Part shown: positions 37,509-45,393 of the stretch, piece after piece | How positions within the stretch are numbered: position 1 is the first letter of the stretch | How the letters are laid out: every line of letters begins with the position of its first letter | NCBI RefSeq assembly: GCF_018448785.1 | Contig: NZ_JAHCLU010000003.1 | Location: 124,001 to 188,000, forward strand | DNA length: 64,000 nt | Origin: Halomonas jincaotanensis | GTDB taxonomy: Bacteria; Pseudomonadota; Gammaproteobacteria; Pseudomonadales; Halomonadaceae | Reading direction: 5' to 3' | The notes under the pieces: model-generated | The model's input: only the letters and a program-made list of their open reading frames with translations | Told to the model about the DNA's origin: nothing | The model's database searches: none | Translations under genes and position numbers: made by a program

Positions 37509-37545
37509 TACCACGCATCACACCTTTCGAGTGATACCCCCTCCG

Positions 37546-37570
37546 AGGCGGCCGAAAGGCCGCCTATTTC
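37546..37570 (+). terminator. Probable terminator after exaC
   Basis: A perfect 8-base-pair stem (AGGCGGCC / GGCCGCCT) with a GAAA tetraloop lies 38 bases after the stop codon. The T tract is short (ATTTC), so termination may be incomplete. Confidence 0.75.
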
Positions 37571-37580
37571 GCGATCATCG

Positions 37581-37612
37581 TTGCTATCTTGCTATCTTGC
37601 TATCTTGCTATC
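37581..37612. repeat. Tandem octamer repeat, TTGCTATC x 4
   Basis: Four exact adjacent copies of TTGCTATC follow the exaC terminator and mark the sharp change from GC-rich coding DNA to AT-rich leader DNA. Exact tandem octamers can gain or lose copies by replication slippage. Confidence 0.95.
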
Positions 37613-38246
37613 GCTGGAGGTAATTGCGCTTGTTTTGATAAAAATAATTCTAATAAATAGTTTGTTGATCGAGTGAAGCGAAATAGCAAAATCCAGATAA
37701 GCTGCTACTCTTTGTAGGGAGGCGAGACAAACGGGTAAATAATTACTAGGCAAATGCTTGGCTGATAAGTGTTACATATTATTTATACAAGGTTTAAATT
37801 GATGAATAAAGTTCCTTGATAATTGCCAGTGCTTGACATCGGTTTAACTGAATAAAGCTATTGCTTTTGATTGATGTCAGTGTTCTTGATCAATTTTATT
37901 GCCGATGAATAGGAATCCTGAACGACTAATGGAGAAGGTCTCGAAGGATGAAGAATTAACATGAATGAATAGAAGAGCATGTTTAGGAACGACAGGTAGC
38001 TTTCAACACCCGCTGAATTTTCTTTACTCTTCATAATTAATAACTCCGACACACGCCAAAACTTCTATACCCAGTCGTAAATTGGGATGGGGGGGGTACA
38101 GGTGCCGGTGTCCATTTCTCGTATGGAAGAGCGCGAAAACGGGTCGCATACCCACTTGCTTAACAAAGGTTATTGAATACCGTTAGCTAAAGTCGCTAGA
38201 TAGTCTCAACTCTGTCACACCAAGGAATGGAGCAACGAGCGAGAGA
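37613..38246. promoter_or_regulatory. AT-rich leader region of the glycogen/trehalose operon
   Basis: About 630 bases without a credible gene precede glgA. They are clearly AT-rich compared with all neighbouring coding DNA. A TTGACA hexamer at 37833-37838 could be a -35 element, but its -10 partner is poor. The segment from about 37910 holds many GGA motifs, including some near the start codon (ATAGGAATC, AATGGAGAAGG, GAAGGATGAAG, TTAGGAACG, AAGGAATGGAG). Such clusters are what CsrA binds in the glg leader of E. coli. A run of eight or more G lies near 38087-38096. Horizontal origin or a long regulated 5' leader are both possible. Confidence 0.45.
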
Positions 38247-39860
38247 ATGCATAAGAGCATTTACAGGGCCGGCAAAGGCGTGACTCGACCACGGAGTGAG
38301 CTCTTTGACCTGTTGCCCGAACAGGCGAGAGTCGTTCGACAGCACCTGCCAACGAAGGGCATCGGCAACGACAATGAATCATCCATGCGAATTCTCTTCG
38401 TGACCTCTGAGATCGCCGATTTCGTCAAGGTCGGGGGGCTTGGTGATGTGTCGTCCGCCTTGCCTCGTGCGCTTGCCGCGCACCACGATATCCGCGTGCT
38501 GGTGCCCGCTTATCGCGAGATGCTCGCCTCCGGCCACGAAATCAAGCTCGTTGGCACCCTGCCTGCCTTTGCCGGCCTGCCTGCCTGCGAGGTGGGCGAA
38601 ATCACCTGTCACGATGGCCTTATCATCTACGTGCTCCTATGCCCCGAGTTGTACGAGCGCGAAGGCAACCCCTATTGCGACGAGATGGGCATCGGCTGGG
38701 ATGACAACGATATCCGCTTCGGTCGGCTGGCCTTGGCTGCCGCCGAGATTGCTTCGGGCAATGCCGGGATCGGCTGGCGACCGCAGCTGCTGCATCTCAA
38801 CGACTGGCCGACGGCGCTGGCGGCGGGCTACCTGCACTGGCGCGGTGAGCCGACGCCCAGCGTATTCACCATTCACAACCTGGCCTACCAGGGCGTCTAC
38901 GACCCGTCGCGTCGCCAGGCATTGGGGATCCCCGATGACGCTTTCACCATCGAAGGCCTGGAGTTCTACGGCAATCTTTCTTTTCTGAAGGCCGGGATCG
39001 TCTATTCGTCACGCATCACGACCGTCAGCGCTACCTACGCGCGTGAAATCACCACCCCCGAGTTCGGCTGTGGTCTCGAGGGTCTGCTTGCCAGCAAGGC
39101 GGAACAGGGCCGTCTGCTGGGGATTCCCAACGGCATCGATGATTCCTGGGACCCGCGGACCGATACCCACCTGGCGCAGGCGTTCGCCATGAACGACTGG
39201 CGAGGCAAGCGTGCCAATGCCGACCATGTGCGCAAGATGTTTGGTCTGGCCGTCAACAACGGCCCCTTGTTTGCCGTGGTCTCACGCCTGGTGCATCAGA
39301 AGGGGCTGGACATGACCATCGGCGTGGCGGAATCGATTGTCCGCGCGGGTGGCCAGATCGTCTTCATCGGCCGTGGCGAGCTTCCCGTTGAGAACGCCCT
39401 GTGCAATCTGGCGGCGCGCTTCCCCGGTTCCATTGGTGTCAACATCGGTTTCGATGAAGGCGAGGCCCGTTGCATGTATGCCGGTAGCGACTTCCTGCTG
39501 ATGCCCTCGCGCTTTGAACCCTGTGGCCTCAGCCAGATGTATGCCCAGCGTTTCGGCTCGCTGCCGATCGCCCATCGCACCGGGGGGCTTGCCGACACCA
39601 TCGAGGATGGCGTAACGGGTTTTCTGTTCGACGAAATGAGTCTTTCCAGCTATATGCAGGCTATACAGCGAGCCTTCACCGTCTTCCAGGCGACGGATCT
39701 ATTCTATGCCATGCGCCGGGCCGCCATGGCCGGCCGCTATCACTGGCGTCAGTCGATCGAGCCCTACACCCAGCTATACCGACGGGTACTGGATGAAGAG
39801 GCCCGTGGAGAAATCGGTAAGGAGATCAGCGAGAAGGCCGTCATGGCAACGTCAGGATGA
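38247..39860 (+). CDS. glgA: Glycogen synthase, GT5 family (GlgA)
   Basis: The 537-residue open frame contains a complete GT5 synthase. The ADP-glucose-binding KVGGLGDVSSALPRAL motif lies near residue 57, HLNDWPTALAAGYL near 180 and the C-terminal SRFEPCGLSQMYAQRFGSLP near 418, with the catalytic-site glutamate in FEPCG. The conserved family start MRILFVTSEIADF begins at an internal ATG at 38385. The first 46 residues are therefore an unusual extension, or translation begins at 38385. It may extend alpha-glucan or, as GlgM does in mycobacteria, form maltose-1-phosphate. It heads a ten-gene operon; no glgC is in the window. Confidence 0.93.
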   Translation: MHKSIYRAGKGVTRPRSELFDLLPEQARVVRQHLPTKGIGNDNESSMRILFVTSEIADFVKVGGLGDVSSALPRALAAHHDIRVLVPAYREMLASGHEIKLVGTLPAFAGLPACEVGEITCHDGLIIYVLLCPELYEREGNPYCDEMGIGWDDNDIRFGRLALAAAEIASGNAGIGWRPQLLHLNDWPTALAAGYLHWRGEPTPSVFTIHNLAYQGVYDPSRRQALGIPDDAFTIEGLEFYGNLSFLKAGIVYSSRITTVSATYAREITTPEFGCGLEGLLASKAEQGRLLGIPNGIDDSWDPRTDTHLAQAFAMNDWRGKRANADHVRKMFGLAVNNGPLFAVVSRLVHQKGLDMTIGVAESIVRAGGQIVFIGRGELPVENALCNLAARFPGSIGVNIGFDEGEARCMYAGSDFLLMPSRFEPCGLSQMYAQRFGSLPIAHRTGGLADTIEDGVTGFLFDEMSLSSYMQAIQRAFTVFQATDLFYAMRRAAMAGRYHWRQSIEPYTQLYRRVLDEEARGEIGKEISEKAVMATSG

Positions 39861-39950
39861 CGATGCGCTTGTTGGCAAAGAAAGGGAAGGCGTGCCGGTC
39901 GGCAGTGGGTCGGCGTATGAAGGAAGCAAGGACGAACAGGGACGGACGCG

Positions 39951-41396
39951 ATGACCAGCCATTTTCCCTCAAGGCAGGCGCTCGGTGACACGTTATCGGT
40001 GAACCCTTCAGCGCCGAGGTTCGATGAGGTGGCGACAAGACAACCGGTGATGAGCGGGGCTGGCGATACCGACAACGTTCTGCCTGGCAGCCAACATCCG
40101 GAAGACGAGCTTGCACAACACCGCTGGCAGGATGCCACCTGGCTGCAGCAGCGCTTGCGCGACGACCTACGGACCTCGCCGCTTTCTATCTATCGGTTGC
40201 AGGCCCGGGCCTGGCGACGAAACGCCCAAGGCCTGCCCCTGACCTGGCCTGCCTTGGCAGCTTCGTTGGTGCCTTATGTGGCCGATCTGGGGTTTACCCA
40301 TGTCGAGCTCAGGGGGCTGGAGGAAGCAGAGGCCAACATCGGCTTCGCGCGTTTCGTCGATGCCTGTCACGACGGTGGGATCGGGGTCATCGTGGAATGG
40401 CCATTGGCCGTTCCACTCGTGCCCATGGCGGAAGAGGAGGTTGTCGCTCAGGCGCTGGAGTGGCTGGAGCGCTTTCATCTCGACGGGCTGCGCCTGATGC
40501 CTCTCTCGCCCCGGGAAGATGCTGCCAGCATCGCGCTCCTCGGCAAGGTCATGGCCACGATTACCGCCCATGTCCCCGATGTAGTGCTGTTCTGCGAATA
40601 CCGTTGGACGCCGCCGGACGTCGACCCTTCTGCCTCGCGTCTGCTGCTCTGGAACACTCATTGGTCACGGGCTCTCCTGGCTTACCTGAGCCATCCTCCG
40701 GAGGCACGCGGAGCCCATCACGATACCCTGACCGGCGTCATGGCCGCTGCGTTCGATTCACATTTCATCCTGCCGCTGGTCGACGAGGCATGGGCGGTCG
40801 AGACGACCTGGTTTGGCTGCATGCCGGGCACGACCGAACAGCGCCTGGCCTCGCTGCGTGCGTGTCTGGGCTTCATGTGGGCCCACCCCGGCAAGAAATT
40901 GCTCAGCATGGGAGCCGAGTTCGCCAATGATCGCGTATGGCAGCAAGGCGGCGAGCTCGACTGGACTTTGCTCGACCGGCCCGGCCATGCCGGTATTCTG
41001 CGCCTGGTCGCCGACCTCAACCGCGCTTATGGCAACGAGCCGTCGCTGCATTATCGTGACGGCGAGCCCGACAGCTTCGCCTGGGTGGTCGGCGATGACT
41101 CGACCAACAGCGTGGTTGTTTTCATGCGCTATGGCGCCGAGGGCACGGCACCGTTGCTGGTTGTGACCAATTTCGGCCCGTCGCAGCTGCATCATTATCG
41201 CCTGGGGGTGCCCGCCCTGGGGACATGGCGCGAGATTCTCAACACCGACAGCGTCTTCTACGCCGGGGAAAACGTCGGCAATGGCACCGGCGTCGGCGCC
41301 CAGCTCACGCCCAGTCACGGCTATCCCGCCTCGCTGGAGCTGACGCTGCCGGCCCTCACGACCCTGCTGTTGCGTCAGGGAGACTGGCCCACATGA
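39951..41396 (+). CDS. Degenerate GlgB-like protein (GH13 pseudo-branching enzyme)
   Basis: This 481-residue protein is a shrunken paralogue of the true GlgB encoded at 56659-58872. HRWQDATWL, SIYRLQARAWRR, YVADLGFTHVEL and the C-terminal GKKLLSMGAEF, LDWTLLDRPGHAGI and TWREILNTDS stretches align well to GlgB. Both N-terminal CBM48 domains are absent and the barrel loops are deleted. The nucleophile position is lost: GlgB has ALRVDAV (D418), here GLRLMPL gives M183. The acid E216 (LFCEYRW) and an aspartate near 278 remain. It cannot act as a normal branching enzyme. Its in-operon place and intact frame suggest a regulatory, scaffold or glucan-binding role. Confidence 0.82.
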   Translation: MTSHFPSRQALGDTLSVNPSAPRFDEVATRQPVMSGAGDTDNVLPGSQHPEDELAQHRWQDATWLQQRLRDDLRTSPLSIYRLQARAWRRNAQGLPLTWPALAASLVPYVADLGFTHVELRGLEEAEANIGFARFVDACHDGGIGVIVEWPLAVPLVPMAEEEVVAQALEWLERFHLDGLRLMPLSPREDAASIALLGKVMATITAHVPDVVLFCEYRWTPPDVDPSASRLLLWNTHWSRALLAYLSHPPEARGAHHDTLTGVMAAAFDSHFILPLVDEAWAVETTWFGCMPGTTEQRLASLRACLGFMWAHPGKKLLSMGAEFANDRVWQQGGELDWTLLDRPGHAGILRLVADLNRAYGNEPSLHYRDGEPDSFAWVVGDDSTNSVVVFMRYGAEGTAPLLVVTNFGPSQLHHYRLGVPALGTWREILNTDSVFYAGENVGNGTGVGAQLTPSHGYPASLELTLPALTTLLLRQGDWPT

Positions 41397-43219
41397 ACCC
41401 GCCAACCCAAGCGCCGCGCATGGCGGTGCCGACCTACGGGGCCCAGGTGATCGACGAGGCGACCACGCGCTTCGTCCTCTGGGCACCTACGGCAGCGGGC
41501 GTCGCTGTCGAGATCGAGGGCCAGCCGAGCATGACGATGCAGGCCGGCGATGACGGGCACTTCATGATCGAGGCGCCCGTCGGGCATGGCGCCCGCTATC
41601 GTTACCGCGTGTTCTTCGAAGGCGACGACAATGGCACGCTGGTCCCCGACCCGGCATCGCGCGCCCAGGCGGGGGACATCGACGCGCCGAGCCTGGTGAT
41701 CGACCCGCAGCGCTATGCCTGGCGGCACAGCGACTGGCAGGGACGGCCGTGGCACGAAACCGTGCTCTACGAGCTGCATGTGGGGGCGCTGGGCGGCTTC
41801 GACGGGGTGCGACGCTACCTGCCCTACCTGGCGTCGCTGGGTATCACGGCAATCGAGCTGATGCCGGTCGCCGTGTTTCCCGGCGCGCGCAACTGGGGCT
41901 ACGACGGCGTGCTGCCCTATGCGGTCGAGGCCTCCTATGGCAGCCCCGACGACATGAAGGCGTTGATCGATGAGGCGCACGGCCTGGGTCTGATGGTGTT
42001 CCTCGATGTGGTCTACAACCATTTCGGGCCGGACGGCAACTATCTCCCCCACTATGCCGGGTCCTTCTTCCGCGACGACCTGATCACGCCGTGGGGGCCT
42101 TCCATCGACTTTCGCGAAGCGGCGGTGCGCCGCTTCTTCATCGACAATGCGCGGATGTGGCTCGAGGAATACCGGCTCGATGGGCTGCGTTTCGATGCCG
42201 TCCACGCGATCAGCGAAAAGGACTTCCTGGTCGAGATGGCCCGCGAGATTCGCGACACGATCGACCCTACACGCCATGTGCATCTGGTGCTGGAAAACGA
42301 AGGCAACACCGCAAGCCTGCTCGGGCCGCGAGGCTTCAACGCCCAGTGGAACGACGACTGGCACAACGTCATGCACGTGCTGCTGACCGATGAGCGGGAA
42401 GGCTACTACCGCGATTTTGTCGATGACGCCACGCAGAAACTGGCGCGCTGCCTGGGAGAAGGGTTCATCTATCAGGGCCAGCGGTCACGCCACGGCCATA
42501 CGCGCGGCGAGCCCAGCGCGCACCTGCCGCCCACCGCCTTCGTGGCGTTCCTGCAGAACCACGACCAGACCGGCAACCGCGCCTTCGGCGAGCGACTGAC
42601 CAGCCTGGCCGATCACCAGGCGCTAAGCGCCGCGACGGTTCTGTTGCTGTTGTCGCCGATGGTGCCCTTGCTGTTCATGGGCGAAGAGTGGGGCTCGACG
42701 CGGCCCTTCCTGTTCTTCACCGACCATCGCGACGCGCTGGCCGAGGCGGTGCGCCAGGGCCGGCGTGCCGAATTCGCCGATTTCAGCGCCTTTCATGACG
42801 AAGCGGTGCGCGAGACGATTCCCGATCCCAACGCGCCGCAGACCTTCACGGACGCGATCCCCGACGTCGATGCCCGCGAGACACCGCCCCATGCGGCCTG
42901 GCTGGCGCACTATCGTGCGCTGCTGGCCTTGCGCCGTGATGAGATCGTGCCCCGCCTTGAAGGTGCCGTGGCGCTGGGTGCCGAGGTGCTTGGCGAGAAA
43001 GCGGTCGTGGCGCGCTGGCGTCTGAACGATGCCAGCCATCTGGTGATAGCGCTCAACCTGGGCGATACGCCGGTGGCGACATCGGGCTTCGGCGTCGGGC
43101 ATTGTCTTTACGAGACTCGCCAGAACGCCGCGGTGGACGCCGAGAGCGGCTGGTTGCCCGCGCGCACCGCCGTGGCCTGGCATCGCAGCAACCCCGGCGA
43201 TGAAGAGGTAAGCGTATGA
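41393..43219 (+). CDS. treZ: Malto-oligosyltrehalose trehalohydrolase
   Basis: The 608-residue GH13 enzyme cuts trehalose from the end made by TreY. An N-terminal CBM48-type domain (TTRFVLWAPTAAGVAVEI) precedes the barrel. The barrel has ELHVGALGGFDGVRRYLPYL, the nucleophile aspartate in LDGLRFDAVHAI, the acid in HLVLENEGN and the third aspartate in FLQNHDQTGNRAFG, a segment typical of TreZ. The ATG overlaps the stop codon of the GlgB-like gene by four bases, so both are translationally coupled. It works with TreY three genes downstream. Confidence 0.95.
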   Translation: MNPPTQAPRMAVPTYGAQVIDEATTRFVLWAPTAAGVAVEIEGQPSMTMQAGDDGHFMIEAPVGHGARYRYRVFFEGDDNGTLVPDPASRAQAGDIDAPSLVIDPQRYAWRHSDWQGRPWHETVLYELHVGALGGFDGVRRYLPYLASLGITAIELMPVAVFPGARNWGYDGVLPYAVEASYGSPDDMKALIDEAHGLGLMVFLDVVYNHFGPDGNYLPHYAGSFFRDDLITPWGPSIDFREAAVRRFFIDNARMWLEEYRLDGLRFDAVHAISEKDFLVEMAREIRDTIDPTRHVHLVLENEGNTASLLGPRGFNAQWNDDWHNVMHVLLTDEREGYYRDFVDDATQKLARCLGEGFIYQGQRSRHGHTRGEPSAHLPPTAFVAFLQNHDQTGNRAFGERLTSLADHQALSAATVLLLLSPMVPLLFMGEEWGSTRPFLFFTDHRDALAEAVRQGRRAEFADFSAFHDEAVRETIPDPNAPQTFTDAIPDVDARETPPHAAWLAHYRALLALRRDEIVPRLEGAVALGAEVLGEKAVVARWRLNDASHLVIALNLGDTPVATSGFGVGHCLYETRQNAAVDAESGWLPARTAVAWHRSNPGDEEVSV

Positions 43220-45393
43220 AGGATATGAAGGATCTGTCCTTTCTCGCCGAAACCGTCGGCCTGATCCTGGAGTGGGAAAACAGCGACGGCGAGCCCTGCC
43301 GCCTGTCGACAGACATCCAACGCATGATGCTTGACCTGCTGGGCTTTCCCACCAACGACGAGCCGACGCTGCGCGCGAGCCTTGACCGGGCGCAACGCCT
43401 GCGCCAGCCCCAGGAGCCGGCGCAGTGGCCACCGTTAATTACCGCCGAGTGCGATGCCCTCGTGACGCTGCCGTCCTCGGTGGCACCTGGCACGCCGTAC
43501 CGCTTGCAGCTGGAGCACGGCGGCGCGCGCGAGGGCGAAATCGATGCGCAAGGTTGCCTGCCCGCGGTCGCGCAGACGGGTTATCACCGGCTCGCCGTCT
43601 GTGGCGTCGAGCTGACGCTGGCCGTCGCGCCCCGGCAATGCTTCTCGGTCGCCGATGCCGCCGCGGACCCCGCGCCGCGCCCCTGGGGGCTGGCGACGCA
43701 GCTCTACGCCCTGCGCCGCGACGGCGATGGCGGTATCGGTGACCTGCAGGCCCTGCAGACCCTGGCGCGGCACGCGGCAAGACACGGCGCGCAGGCGCTC
43801 GCCATCAGCCCCACACATGCCATGTTCACTGCCTGGCCGGAGCGCTACAGCCCCTACGCTCCGTCCAGCCGGCTGGTACGCAATGCCCTGTATGCCGCGC
43901 CCGAGATGCTGTTCGGTGAGGCACCGGTCAAGCATGCGATCCGGCGCTGCGGCCTTGAGGTTGCGCTGCAGCGGCTGGAACCCGAGGATCTGATCGACTG
44001 GCCGACGGCCGGGCGGTACAAGCTGACCTGGCTGCGAGCGCTGTTCGATGACTTCATCACTCGCGACGACGACACCACCCAGGCCCTCAAGCAGCGCTGG
44101 GCGCAATTTCGGCAGCAGGGTGGCGAGCATCTCGAGGACCATTGCCGCTTCGAGGCGCTGCAGACGGTCCGTCCGCAGGTCAGCTGGCACGACTGGCCCG
44201 AGGCGCTGCGACGCCCCGACAGCCCCGAGGTGGCACGCTTCGCCGACGACAATGCCCGTGAGGTGGATTTTCACGCCTTTCTGCAATGGCTGGTGGCCGA
44301 GGGCCTGTCGGGGGCCCAATCGGCTGCCCGTGAGGCCGGCATGGCGATCGGCCTGATCGCCGACCTGGCGGTCGGCGCCGACGCTGCCGGCAGCCAGACG
44401 TGGAGCCGCCAGGAGGAAATGCTCCAGGGCGTCTCGATCGGGGCGCCACCCGACACCTTCAACGTGCATGGCCAGGACTGGGGGTTGGCGTCGTTCTCGC
44501 CCCATGGTCTTATCCACTCGGGCTTTCGCAGCTTCATCGACATGCTGCGTGTCGGGTTCTCTCACGCCGGCGGCCTGCGCATCGACCATGCACTGGGCCT
44601 GCTGCGCCTGTGGCTGGTACCCCAGGGCGCGCCGCCGACCCAGGGCGCCTACCTGCGCTTTCCGTTCAAGGACATGCTGCGGCTGATCGCGCTGGAGTCC
44701 TGGCGCCATCGCGGCATCGTCATCGGTGAGGACCTGGGTACGGTGGCCGCCGGGTTTCGCGAGGCGCTGGCCTCGCGGCACATTCTCGGCATGCAGGTGC
44801 TGTGGTTCGAACAGGACGAACAGGGCGGCTTTCTGGACGCTGCGGCGTGGACCGACGACGCCATAGCGACCTCCTCGACCCACGACCTGCCGACTATCGC
44901 CGGCTGGTGGGCGGGGCGGGACATCGAATGGCGCAGCCGGCTGGGGCTGCTCGCGGTCGATCAGAATGCCGAAAGCGAGTCTCAGGCTCGCCGCGAAGCC
45001 CGCGCCAACCTGTCGGCGGCAATCGGCCTGACGCATTCGCGGCGCGGCCCGTCCACGCTGGAGGCGGCGGACTTTCCCATCTCGCGGGTACTCGATGCCT
45101 GCGTGTGCCATCTGGGCCGAACCCCGGCACCGCTGCTGTTGCTGCCGGTCGAGGATGCGCTGGGTCTCGAGGAACAAGCCAACCTGCCGACCACCCTGGA
45201 TGAGCACCCCAATTGGCGACGCCGGTGGACCGCCTCGACAGAGGCGCTGCTGGAGTCCCCCGAAGTGGCCGAGCGCCTCGCGGCGCTGGCCAAGGCCCGC
45301 GGTCTGGCTCGCCAGAGCGTTAACGAGAACGCTGACGAGAACTTCGACGAAAGTATCCACCAGAACCCCCGGAAGACAGGGGGCAGCTCATGA
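43216..45393 (+). CDS. malQ: 4-alpha-glucanotransferase
   Basis: The 725-residue protein belongs to GH77 and moves alpha-1,4-glucan segments between chains, releasing glucose. After a family-specific N-terminal domain of about 140 residues, the barrel begins RPWGLATQLYALRRDGDGG. Catalytic residues are visible in LRIDHALGLLRLW (nucleophile), VIGEDLGTV (acid/base) and SSTHDLPTIAGWW (third acidic residue). It overlaps treZ by four bases and treY by four, which points to tight stoichiometry. In this operon it would rebuild long chains from the short ones left by GlgX and TreYZ. Confidence 0.95.
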   Translation: MKDMKDLSFLAETVGLILEWENSDGEPCRLSTDIQRMMLDLLGFPTNDEPTLRASLDRAQRLRQPQEPAQWPPLITAECDALVTLPSSVAPGTPYRLQLEHGGAREGEIDAQGCLPAVAQTGYHRLAVCGVELTLAVAPRQCFSVADAAADPAPRPWGLATQLYALRRDGDGGIGDLQALQTLARHAARHGAQALAISPTHAMFTAWPERYSPYAPSSRLVRNALYAAPEMLFGEAPVKHAIRRCGLEVALQRLEPEDLIDWPTAGRYKLTWLRALFDDFITRDDDTTQALKQRWAQFRQQGGEHLEDHCRFEALQTVRPQVSWHDWPEALRRPDSPEVARFADDNAREVDFHAFLQWLVAEGLSGAQSAAREAGMAIGLIADLAVGADAAGSQTWSRQEEMLQGVSIGAPPDTFNVHGQDWGLASFSPHGLIHSGFRSFIDMLRVGFSHAGGLRIDHALGLLRLWLVPQGAPPTQGAYLRFPFKDMLRLIALESWRHRGIVIGEDLGTVAAGFREALASRHILGMQVLWFEQDEQGGFLDAAAWTDDAIATSSTHDLPTIAGWWAGRDIEWRSRLGLLAVDQNAESESQARREARANLSAAIGLTHSRRGPSTLEAADFPISRVLDACVCHLGRTPAPLLLLPVEDALGLEEQANLPTTLDEHPNWRRRWTASTEALLESPEVAERLAALAKARGLARQSVNENADENFDESIHQNPRKTGGSS

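Noticed and set aside
37581..37612. A CRISPR array
   Set aside because: The repeats are eight bases long, directly adjacent and without spacers.
37858..38052. A 64-codon minus-strand open frame in the AT-rich leader
   Set aside because: It has AT-driven composition, no ribosome-binding site and no family features, so it is treated as chance.
43435..45360. A 641-codon open frame antisense to malQ
   Set aside because: It mirrors the codon pattern of a GC-rich gene on the other strand, matches no family and lies wholly inside malQ.
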